The notes beneath the pieces were generated by a model. The model was not told the origin of the DNA, searched no databases, and saw only the letters and a program-made list of their open reading frames with translations. From Paramecium sonneborni (Eukaryota; Ciliophora; Oligohymenophorea; Peniculida; Parameciidae), in the NCBI GenBank assembly GCA_905182985.1, contig CAJJDN010000083.1:309880-373879 (forward strand): a DNA stretch of 64,000 nucleotides. Reading direction: 5' to 3'. Positions 37,559-48,748 of the stretch are shown piece after piece (the stretch's first letter is position 1; every line of letters begins with the position of its first letter). Position numbers and translations under genes: made by a program.

Positions 37559-39973
37559 ATGGACACAAGACAATTTGAAGCAATACCAGTTTAGGGAAGG
37601 AATACAGTTAAATAATAGGAAGTAAGATAATATGATGATAATAGGACCTATATATATCATTACCAGATTTATATATAAGAAAATATGTGCTATCTGAAAA
37701 ATTATGTGCATTAAAGAAACCATACATAGCAAAAGTGAATATGCATGATTAAACAAACTAAGAGGTATAAGTAAGTATTAATTATAGATATTGAGAGTAC
37801 CGAAGATTTGGTAATAAGTAATGAATGATGTGTAATTGAAGGCGCTAGATTTTTAAGAGAGAAAGAAATGGAAAGTAATAGAATGATATAAATTTATATA
37901 GATAGCAGTGAATTATTAATTAGCATAAGAAGCAAAGGCTACTCATTAAATGTTATAATAAGAGAGAGAAGAAATAGAGTAATTTGGTATTTGTATATCA
38001 TATTCATTATGTTAAATGGTATAAAAGGCATTTAATTAAATGGGTATAAATCATTCTTATTAATCTATTAGATATTGAAGAACCTAATTAAAAACCAATA
38101 TCTAAATATTTAAGAACTATGAAAATTGAAAATTAAGAATTAGACGAATAGAGATATTAAGATGCATTGTAAAAAGTTAAGAGATATTTATCAACTAATA
38201 GAGATGTTTATGTTTCTTTGGAATCCTTATTTCCAGAAATGTAATAAACATATTCAGAATCTAATACACATGATATTCATTCTAATGATAGAAGAAAAAT
38301 TAAATAAACTGTTGAATTTGATTTTAAAAAAAAATATGAAAATCTTTAAGAAGCATTATAATTATTTGTTAATAAAGATATTCCATTAAAAGAATCATTT
38401 GAAAAAAGTATGATGAGTATTGATAGTTTTCCAACATCATTAGATATGGTTTTTAAATATAAAGCAAAACCATTTTATTAAGAACCATGTTTAGATCCTG
38501 AATATGAAGAACTTTTATATAGAATTGGTTGTACTCCAGAATAAGTTTTAAATGATGGAGAAAAAATGATGAAAAAGTATATATCAATTTATATATGAAA
38601 GAATGAAGATATTTTCAACTAATTAACCTTTAGAATAATAATTACCATCTTAATTAGAACTTAAAGATCTATTTAGATACAAATATAATTACATTGAAAG
38701 AGATTGTCATTTTATTTAACAAAATGGAAAATTTGTACCACTTGATGCTGAAAGATTTAACTCACATCCTTAATAAATTACTAAGTCTAATGAATTAGTC
38801 AAACAATATTTCATATAGTAATCATTATACTATCATATCTAGTTATTATCATAAGTTTTAAGGAGATTTTAATTAAATTAGTTAAGCACTCTCTTCAAAT
38901 ACTGTTACAGCCAATTTATATTTATATACTCCTAATTTCTGTGCTGATCTTTATGCATGGCTAGTATTTAATAAGAGTATTCCATCTAATTCTAAATTCA
39001 TATTACCTTAATAATATCAAAAAAAATGTGATTCAATTAAATATGTTAAGAAATAACATTAATAATCTCCATAATACACTAATATTATTAATGATTATGA
39101 GACTCTTATATACAAAAAATTACCAATTAAAACATAGCATTTTAGACCACTTCCTTAAAATCCATTTAAATAATATACTAAACCTATTTTTAAAGAATTG
39201 TTATCCAAAATTAAGTTTGATGAACCTATTTAAATTAAAAGTTCAGGATAAGCAGATTATTCAATGGTTGAAAGACTTTCATTTTCTAATTTAAAAGAAT
39301 TAGTTAAGTCAGCTAATAATTCTAAAGGACATATAGAAAAAAGATATAAAAACATTTATGATATTGCTAGATAAGATTGTTATCCTATTGAATAAATCAA
39401 AAAAGAACTTGTATTCAATTCATAAATATTTTTTAGAGAAAAAATTATAAATCATAAATGCCATAAAGAATGTTTCCTATGTAAAATGGTAAGCCATACT
39501 AACCTACAAATACTGGATTGTAGATGAATTATTAAACAAAAACATCAACAATAGAAAATTTAAGTAGTAACTAACCTATTTTATTACCATAATAATAAGC
39601 TCCACCATAATAAGTGATGCCTACTTAAATTTAATAGCCATTATAATCAGTATAACCACCATAAGTTGCTTAAGCTCCTCCAATAACTTAAACTAATAAT
39701 TAACCTGCCTAAAATAGACCACGTAAAACAAAAACTGAAGCAGCTGTATAAGCTCCTTAATAAGCACTTTAAACAGGATAATAGACAGCATCTGCAAAAA
39801 AAAATAATAGAAAAAAAGATGATTCAGTAGTAACATAATAATAAGTAACTACACCAGCTAATGTTGAACCATAAGAACCACCTAAATAATCAAAAAGAAC
39901 CAAAAAAGCAACTAAGGCAAATGAAAAAAATAAATAATAACCACCAGAAGATCGTAAAGATGATAGTGTTTGA
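37559..39973 (+). CDS. HSA/SANT-like chromatin protein with Gln-rich tail
   Basis: 745 residues, ATG 37559, TGA 39971-39973, seven introns: 37622-37644 (23 nt), 37765-37787 (23), 37875-37901 (27), 38044-38071 (28), 38577-38601 (25), 38818-38842 (25), 39411-39436 (26). Every exon closes in frame. Near residue 65-110: IWQQVMNDVQLKALDFQERK followed by KWKIAVNYQLAQEAKAT, the pattern of an HSA domain (W..l...m...A.DF..ER.wK...A..la). Further on YHKFQGDFNQISQALSSNTV and FCADLYAWLVF look like a SANT/Myb-type fold. The last ~180 residues are Gln/Pro/Thr-rich with lysine clusters. HSA + SANT + Q tail is the layout of EAF1/EP400-type subunits of NuA4/SWR remodellers; this is an inference from architecture, and the SANT match is weak. 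Confidence 0.7.
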
Positions 39974-40045
39974 ATACCAAATAATTTTTATATTTTTTGG
40001 TTATTATTAAATAATTTATTATTTTTACATTTAACTCATTACGTC

Positions 40046-40452
40046 ATGGCCTTTCTTGATCAAACAAAATATACTTTTATCAAACGACGCCACTTCTCAA
40101 AAAAGCGTAGACAAGAATCTAAACCAAGAAATTATACTTACATCACAACAAATGCTAAAAATTTGTTTCTCTAACTCTTTCTATTTCATAGCTACAAAAT
40201 CCATGATGTAAACAATTTCATATTAATTTTATCTTAGGCTGCTAACAAGGCTGGAATTAAGTATTCTTCTGCTAAAACTATACTCTTTGCTCATCGCAAA
40301 TCATATAAATAACAATTAATTAGAGATAAAAAAGCTGCAGTATTTATTTATTCAAATATTAGAATTCAATACAAACTAAATGTTGTGGATACAAACTTAA
40401 ATTATCTGATTAACCTGATAATGTTTAACTTAAAACCAGAGTTGGAATGTGA
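40046..40452 (+). CDS. Small HTH protein, 108 aa
   Basis: ATG 40046, TGA 40450-40452, three introns: 40165-40191 (27 nt), 40208-40237 (30), 40340-40362 (23). Basic N-terminus (KRRHFSKKRRQESKPR), then FYKIHDAANKAGIKYSSAK and TILFAHRKSYKQQLIRD: the same AA..GI.(Y/F)S.AK.IL HTH core as the 209-residue protein at 19284-19913. The unspliced frame also stays open far downstream, so the intron placement rests on GT-AG ends and on restoring the HTH core. Probably DNA-binding. A 3' partial copy lies after the N gap (41356-41615). Confidence 0.65.
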
Positions 40453-40943
40453 TTCTATTTCTTTCACAATCCCTAAATTGTATTTATTAATCAATTAAAT
40501 TGTTAATTTATAATTAATCAACTTTATACATTAATTTATTAAATATACAAGATAATCATTCTACACATTTAATTCTACATAAATCAATCTCTTAAATCTA
40601 ACCATTCATATTAAAAATATATCACAATCAAAACAGAAAAACAAAACTTAAAAACCAAATCATGTAATATATCACGCACCATTACTTATTAGAGTAATTA
40701 ATTCGAACTCTTACAATAAAAGTAAAGGATGAGAGAGAATAGAACTTAATTTTAATAAACTTAATACATTGATTTCAATTCAAATTAAGAGATGCAGATA
40801 TTCTCATATTTCAATTAAAAACTCAAAGATACAAATAATAAATTCATTCGAAAATAATAATCAATTTTGAAACAACAATTAACCATACCATAACTAATTA
40901 ATGTAAATAAAATTTCCAAAAAATTTATTAATAAAAAAAAAAA
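40193..40943. repeat. Gap-flanking duplicate A (751 bp)
   Basis: Collinear with 41356-42134 at offset 1163, except that the second copy has 28 extra bases at 41850-41877. Ends in an A12 run at the N gap, a likely cause of the assembly break. Confidence 0.9.
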
Positions 40944-41355
40944 NNNNNNNNNNNNNNNNNNNNNNNNNNNNNNNNNNNNNNNNNNNNNNNNNNNNNNNNN
41001 NNNNNNNNNNNNNNNNNNNNNNNNNNNNNNNNNNNNNNNNNNNNNNNNNNNNNNNNNNNNNNNNNNNNNNNNNNNNNNNNNNNNNNNNNNNNNNNNNNNN
41101 NNNNNNNNNNNNNNNNNNNNNNNNNNNNNNNNNNNNNNNNNNNNNNNNNNNNNNNNNNNNNNNNNNNNNNNNNNNNNNNNNNNNNNNNNNNNNNNNNNNN
41201 NNNNNNNNNNNNNNNNNNNNNNNNNNNNNNNNNNNNNNNNNNNNNNNNNNNNNNNNNNNNNNNNNNNNNNNNNNNNNNNNNNNNNNNNNNNNNNNNNNNN
41301 NNNNNNNNNNNNNNNNNNNNNNNNNNNNNNNNNNNNNNNNNNNNNNNNNNNNNNN
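40944..41355. other. Assembly gap (412 N)
   Basis: Run of N between the two copies of the HTH-gene 3' region. ORFs spanning it are meaningless. Confidence 0.99.
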
Positions 41356-42134
41356 TACAAAATCCATGATGTAAACAATTTCATATTAATTTTATCTTAG
41401 GCTGCTAACAAGGCTGGAATTAAGTATTCTTCTGCTAAAACTATACTCTTTGCTCATCGCAAATCATATAAATAACAATTAATTAGAGATAAAAAAGCTG
41501 CAGTATTTATTTATTCAAATATTAGAATTCAATACAAACTAAATGTTGTGGATACAAACTTAAATTATCTGATTAACCTGATAATGTTTAACTTAAAACC
41601 AGAGTTGGAATGTGATTCTATTTCTTTCACAATCCCTAAATTGTATTTATTAATCAATTAAATTGTTAATTTATAATTAATCAACTTTATACATTAATTT
41701 ATTAAATATACAAGATAATCATTCTACACATTTAATTCTACATAAATCAATCTCTTAAATCTAACCATTCATATTAAAAATATATCACAATCAAAACAGA
41801 AAAACAAAACTTAAAAACCAAATCATGTAATATATCACGCACCATTACTTATAGTTTATACTCTACATTATTATTTATATTAGAGTAATTAATTCGAACT
41901 CTTACAATAAAAGTAAAGGATGAGAGAGAATAGAACTTAATTTTAATAAACTTAATACATTGATTTCAATTCAAATTAAGAGATGCAGATATTCTCATAT
42001 TTCAATTAAAAACTCAAAGATACAAATAATAAATTCATTCGAAAATAATAATCAATTTTGAAACAACAATTAACCATACCATAACTAATTAATGTAAATA
42101 AAATTTCCAAAAAATTTATTAATAAAAAAAAAAA
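41356..42134. repeat. Gap-flanking duplicate B (779 bp, with 28-bp insert)
   Basis: Second copy of the region. It begins in the middle of the small HTH gene (partial CDS to 41615) and runs into unique sequence upstream of BRR2. Confidence 0.9.
41850..41877. mobile_element. Putative retained 28-bp IES
   Basis: Absent from the first copy, where the flanks are joined as ATTACT-TA-TTAGAG (TA at 40687-40688). The insert begins TATAGTTT and is followed by TA at 41878-41879, so removing it leaves exactly one TA, as in precise IES excision. The left end fits the Paramecium IES consensus TAYAGYNR at six of seven specified positions; the right end, read inward as TATAAATA, fits TAYA only. 28 bp is in the smallest, most common IES size class. 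Noncoding location. Orientation of the element is arbitrary. Confidence 0.65.
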
Positions 42135-42482
42135 AGAAATTGAAAGACTAATCTAAGAAAATTGAAAAAAAAATAAAAAAATGCAAAATGACATTCTATT
42201 ATATTGTAGAAAGGTTGAGTTAAAAATATTATGCTTATTCAATTTAAACCATATATTAAACTTAAAATTTTAACTATTATACTTTAGGGGAAATAGATTG
42301 TAATTTAAATGGTGAAATGAAATTATAATAAAATAAGAAATAAAAATGGTAGAAATGATAATTAATGTTTGATAGAGAGTAAAATAGATGAAGAGAAAAT
42401 AAAATGAGAATTAATAATAAAAATTAGTTTGTAGTTAAAAGTAATAATATAAATTTTATAAAAATTTAATAAAATTTAATAT
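42135..42482. other. Intergenic upstream of BRR2
   Basis: A-rich spacer that should contain the BRR2 promoter; no motif recognised. Confidence 0.5.
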
Positions 42483-45400
42483 ATGTCTGAATAACACTTA
42501 TAGGAGAGTAAATTTACATATGTAAAGTGAAATAAAATTTTAGAGTTCAAATTTAGTAGTTTAGAGAGAACATGGTGTTAGAACAGAAGAGCCTTCTGGT
42601 GAGCCTGAATCTTTGGTTGGTAAAATAAATCCTAGATTAATGGGTACAAAAGCAATTAGAGAGAAACCATAAAGGAATAAAAAAGAATAAGGAATAAGAT
42701 TAGATAGATAGGGTGAGATTGAAATTGAAGATGGGATAGGGATGCCAAGATATGATAATTTATTATATATTCCAAAAACAAAAGAGAATAGATTGCATTA
42801 TGAAAAATTATTAGGAATCGTTTATGGATTATTTTAAGAGTAATCTTAAGATGTAATAAAGTCAATAGTAGATGAAGTATTAGCAATAATGAAAAATGAA
42901 AATATGAAGGATTCAGAGAGAAGATATGAAGTAGAAGCATTAATGGGGAGATTATCAAATGAATTATTTTCTGATATAGTATTATCAACAAAGGGAATAA
43001 GTGATTATTAACCAGAGATTATTTATAAAAATAATTAAGAATTAGATTTGCCATTAAATTTAGAAGAGGAAGAGGAATCAAATGATGTAGATTAAATTGA
43101 AGAAGATGATAGTGATTTATAGAAATAAAATGATTATTAATAAGATAATAATTAAATAATTAGAACAAAGAATTAAGAAGAGTAGAATAGAAATATTAAA
43201 TAATTAGATATAGATGGATTTTGGTTGTAGAGAGAATTATAAAAAATATATAAAGATGCTATATAAGCATAATAGATGGAATAACTAGTATTAGATATAT
43301 TGAAGTTAGAATTAGATATTGAATGTGAAAATTAATTGGTTTAAGTGTTTGGTTAAGAGAGATTTGATTTAATTAGATTATTACATTAAAATAGATGTAA
43401 AATATATTATTGTACATTATTAAGTAAAGTTTAGAGTAATGAATAAAGATAATAAATATATTAATAAATGGAATCAACATAAAAAGGATTGGAGTTATTG
43501 ATGGAATTATAATAATAAACTAAATATAATAAGAATACAACTAAATTATAAATAACATAAGAAGATATGGAATAATAGGATAATACTTGTGTAGTTAATA
43601 CTGATTTATAGGGCTTAACTAAATAAGTGATAGATTTAGAACATTTATAATTTAATACTTAAGGACATTTGATGTCAAATGATAAATGTCATTTACCACC
43701 TCGTTCTTTAAAAGTTACTAAAAAAGGATATGAAGAAATATATATACCAGCTCCAAAATGTAATATACGTAATTAGGATTTGATTTAAATAAATGAGTTA
43801 CCTGAATTTGCATAATAAGCATTTAGAGGATTTAAAGAATTGAATACTATATAAAGTATAGTATATGAAACTGCTTTATTAAGTGATGAAAATATGTTAA
43901 TATGTGCTCCAACAGGTGCAGGTAAGACTAATGTAGCTTTATTAACTATGTTATAAACAATTGGATAATATTATGATAATGGTATTCTTGATATTTCAAA
44001 GTTTAAGATAATATATATTGCACCAATGAAAGCATTAGTAAATGAAATGGTACACAATTTCTAAAATAGATTAGAACCATATAATATTAGAGTAGCAGAG
44101 GTTACTGGTGATACTCATTTAACTAAACATTAATTAAATACAATTTAATTATTAATTGCTACTCCTGAGAAATGGGATATATTAACACGTAAAACATAAT
44201 AGAATGATTTTATTCAATTAGTAAGATTGATTATTATTGATGAAATACATTTATTACATGATAGTAGAGGTCCTGTAATAGAATCTATAGTTGCTAGAAC
44301 ACTTAAATAAATGGAAGATAGATAAGATTATATTAGAATTATAGGATTATCAGCTACACTACCTAATTATGCAGATGTAGCAACATTTATAAGAGTTAAA
44401 TAAACTGGTGTATTCTTTTTTGATAATTCATATAGACCAGTACCATTATAATAATAATATATTGGTATTAATGAAATGAAGCCTATAAGAAGAATGTTAT
44501 TAATGAATGAAATACTATATGAAAAAGTTATTGAAAGAATTACTAAATCATAAATCTTAATATTTGTTCATTCTAGAAAAGAGACTGTTAAGACTGCTAA
44601 GATTCTTAAAGAAATAGCTTATTCTAAAGATGAATTATCTAAATTTATTAAAGATGATAGTTCATCTAAAAAGATATTAGAAACTGTGATAGCATAAGAA
44701 GATATTAAATCCATTGATCTTAAAGACTTACTTGCAAGTGGAATAGGAATACATCATGCAGGTTTATGTAGAGCAGATAGAGATTTAGTTGAAAGTCTAT
44801 TTGAAAAAAAGAATTTATAAATTTTAATATCAACATCAACATTAGCTTGGGGTGTTAATTTACCTGCACATACTGTTATTATTAAAGGAACATAAATATA
44901 TTCACCAGAATAAGGAAAATGGATGGAATTAAGTCCTTAAGATATTCTTTAAATGATGGGAAGAGCAGGTCGTCCTAGATATGATACATCTGGAGAAGGA
45001 ATTATATTAACAACATATTAAGAGTTAAAATATTATTTATCTCTTTTAAATATGTAATTACCTATTGAATCTTAATTTATAACTTAACTTGCTGATTAAC
45101 TTAATGCTGAAATTGCATAAACTAATATTAAAAATCTTAAAGATGGAGTTAATTGGTTAGCTTATACATATCTTTATGTAAGAATGCTGAGAAATCCTAC
45201 ATTATATAATATTCCTGATTCTAATCATGATTAATTTCTAATTAAATATCGTGCTGATCTATTGCATTCTGCCTCTTTATTATTAGATAAGAATAATCTA
45301 ATTAGTTATGATAAAAAAACAGGAAATTTGGAAACTACTATTCTTGGTAAAATTGCTAGTAATTATTATATTAAATATCCAAGTATGTAAGTATATAATT

Positions 45401-48400
45401 AACATCTTAAATCTAATATGGGAATGATTGATATATTTAAAGTATTCTCTTTATCCCATGAATTTAAATTAATACCTATAAGAGAAGAAGAAAAAATTGA
45501 ATTATCTAAATTAATGATGAGTGTACCAGTTCCTATTAAAGGATCTCCTGAAGATCCATCTACTAAAATCAATGTTTTACTTTAAGCATATATAAGTAGA
45601 TTAAAATTAGAAGGATATGCACTCAACTCTGATATGGTTTATATTACATAAAGTGCTGCTAGAATTATGAGAGCATTATATGAAATATGTTTATATAAAG
45701 AATGGGCTTAAAGTGCACTATAATGTCTACAATTATCTAAAATGATTGAAAAACGGATGTGGAATTGTATGACTCCTCTTAGATAATTTAAAGGATTACC
45801 AGATGATTTACTTAGACGAATTGAAAAAAAAGAAGGAATTACATGGGAACATCTTTATGCTATGTCATCATAATAATTAGGAGAATTAATTAGATATTAA
45901 AATTCAAGTATGACAAAATTAATACATAAATATATTCACAAATTTCCTAAAATTGAAATCTAAGCATATGCATAACCTATTACTAGATCATCTCTTCGAA
46001 TTGATCTTATGTTGTCTTGTGATTTTTAATGGGATGAAAAAATACATGGAAGATAAGAACCTTTTCATATCTTTGTCTTAGATTCTGATGCTGAAAAAAT
46101 TATGTATCATGAATTATTTCTAATGAAATAAAAAATATAAGAAATGTAATTTACTTTTACTGTCCCATTATATGAAATCATGCATCCAATCTATTATATT
46201 AAAGTTATATCAGATAAATGGATCTCTTGTGAAACTGAATAGCCTATACCTTTTAAAAATCTTCTATTACCAGAACCTTTCAATAGATGTACTGAATTAC
46301 TTTAATTAACTTTATTATCTATTGATCAAATTAAACATTCTCAAATTGAAAATATATTAGCAAAAAAAATTATGAATAACAGATATTTTGATTCAATTTA
46401 AACTTAAGTATTTCAAAACTTGTATTAAACAAATGATAATATTTTTATAGGAGTATCAACATATCAAACCAAAAATATATTACCAATCTTGGCTATTTTA
46501 TAAATGGTAAATCATTTTAAAGGTTATAAAGCTATTTATATATCATCTATTAATTGTGAAATTAAGTTTAATTAATTTGTTTAGCTATTTAATAAGACAC
46601 TTTCCTTAAAAATTGGCAAGCTGACTGGACAATAATAAACAGACAACAAAATTCTTGAATAATGTGATATTATCATTTCAAATCCAGTAAATTGGGATAT
46701 AATGAGTAGAAGATGGAGATCTAAAAAAGGATTTAAAGAAATTAGATTGCTAATAGCTGATGATTTACATACTCTAAATTAATCTGGAAGTGTATTAGAA
46801 GTTATTGTATCAAGAATGAGAATGGTATCAATGGAAATTCCATTCAGAATAGTTGGTTTATCATTGTCAGTTGCTGATTATAAAGAAATGAGTGAATGGT
46901 TAGGTGCCAAATACTCATACAATTTTTCTCCAATTATCAAACCAAATAATATTCAAATTTAGATTAGTTCATTTGATTAATGTTAAAGACCATTGAGGAT
47001 ATAAGCTATGATCAATGCAATGAAAACTAATTTATCTAATTCAGAATTAAATATAATATATGTTTCTGATAGAAAATTAGCTAGAGTTTGTGCCTTAGAA
47101 CTTATGATTAATAATAATTATTAATTATCTGGTTATTAAATAAAAGAAGATTAATATCTTTAACATACATTACAATCATCTGTAGGATTTTTATATGAAT
47201 GTATGAATCCATAAGATGAAAATGAAGTATTAAAGTTTATACATTCTAATCAATTAAGAATAGTTGCAATACCATATAAATAAGCCTTGCATTATAATTT
47301 AAAAGGTTAAGTCTTTATTTTAGATAATTAAAAATATGATGGAATCGAAAAAAGATACATAGATTATACAATTGCAGAGATGTTGGAAATGATAGAAAGT
47401 ACAACATCTTAATGTCATATTCTTACCTATACTCCTAAAAAGGAATATTATAAGAAATTCTTATATGAACCAATGCCAATTGAATCACATTTGAATCATC
47501 ATTTAGCAAATCATTTGAATGCTGAAATAGTTGCAAAAAATATTCATAATACTTAAGATTGTATTGATTGGATTACTTGGACATTTATGTATAGAAGATT
47601 AACATAAAATCCTAATTATTATAATCTTCATGAAGTGAATGGTGTTGCGATAAATAATTATCTTAGTGAACTTATAGAAACTACAATTGATGAATTACAT
47701 GAAAGTAAATGTATTGCAGTTGAAGAAGATAATGAATTAGAAGCAATCAATTCAGGAATTATAGCTAATTATTATTACATCAATATAGAAACTGTTAAAA
47801 ATTATTCAGATAAAATTAATTCAAATTCTAAATTAAGAGAACTTTTATTTATTTTATCTGAAGCCAAAGAATTTGAAGTCCTTAATATTCGTAATGGAGA
47901 AGAAAACTTACTTGCCTAATTACTTTAGAAAATCCCTTATTAACCAACTAATCCTAAATTGAATGAACCAAATACAAAAGCATTGATCTTATTATAAGCT
48001 CATTTTTCTAGAATTAAATTAAATTCTGATCTTAAATCAGATCTTACTATTTTAGAAATAGCTATTAGATTGAGTACTGCTATGGTTGATATAGCATCAT
48101 CTAATTTATGGCTTAAACCTGCTATTCTATCTATGTAAATTTGTTAAATGATTGTCCAAAGTCTCTGGGTTGATTAAGACAGTGTTCTCTTATAATTACC
48201 TTACTTTACCTAACAAACTATTTAAAATCTCAAAGACTACAATATTGAAGATTGGGCAGATTTTTTTGATATGCAAGAGTCTGATAGAACTTAAATTCTA
48301 TAGAACTTTACATCAAATTAGATCGAAGATATAGCTTAAGCTGGAAATAGGTATTTATAATAATTATTATTAAAGAATACCATCTATTGAAATTACTGAT

Positions 48401-48748
48401 ATCATATCAGAACCTGAAGTTGTTTAAGGGGATATTTACCATGTCTAAGTCATTCTATCAAGATAAGATAATATATACACTGATTATGTTATTGCTCCAA
48501 ATTATCCTAAACCTAAAGAAGAATAATGGTGGGTTTTGTGCGCTGATAGAACCTCGAATCGATTATTTGGTAATAAGAAGATCTCTTTTTCATCAAATAT
48601 CAGAGTTGACCTGAGATTTTAAGCCCCAGAAGCAGGTGAATATGAACTAACCATTTATGCTATTTGTGACTCCTATATTGGGGTAGATACTACATCTCAA
48701 TTTCAATTAAAAGTTAATCCTATTATAGAATAAGAATAAGAATAATGA
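42483..48748 (+). CDS. BRR2: U5 snRNP helicase BRR2 (SNRNP200)
   Basis: 2072 residues, ATG 42483, TGA 48746-48748, introns only at 42522-42543 (22 nt) and 48351-48375 (25). Seen: the N-terminal PLUG-like block [20 protein letters not shown] and DGFWLQRELQKIYKDAIQAQ; first Ski2-like cassette with APTGAGKT (residues 468-475, nt 43906-43929), DEIH (579, nt 44239-44250), SATLPN and [12 protein letters not shown]; first Sec63 module; a second cassette; and a C-terminal FNIII-like end with [15 protein letters not shown] and [19 protein letters not shown]2 unwinds U4/U6 to activate the spliceosome; the N-terminal cassette is the active motor. The N-terminal and C-terminal blocks distinguish it from ASCC3. 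In the second cassette the Walker A is replaced by GVSTYQTKN (about residue 1316) and motif II reads DDLH (about 1419), so it is probably a non-catalytic regulatory cassette. Confidence 0.97.

Noticed and set aside
40815..41384. 189-codon and 157-codon ORFs
   Set aside because: Mostly N; they exist only because the gap contains no stop codons.
42656..42991. 111-codon minus-strand ORF
   Set aside because: Lies entirely inside the BRR2 coding sequence on the other strand; a shadow of A-rich coding DNA.
46441..46770. Reading the helicase as ASCC3 rather than BRR2
   Set aside because: The N-terminal SLVGKI/FWLQRELQ blocks and the C-terminal WWV...YIGVD block are BRR2 features; the degenerate second cassette also fits BRR2.
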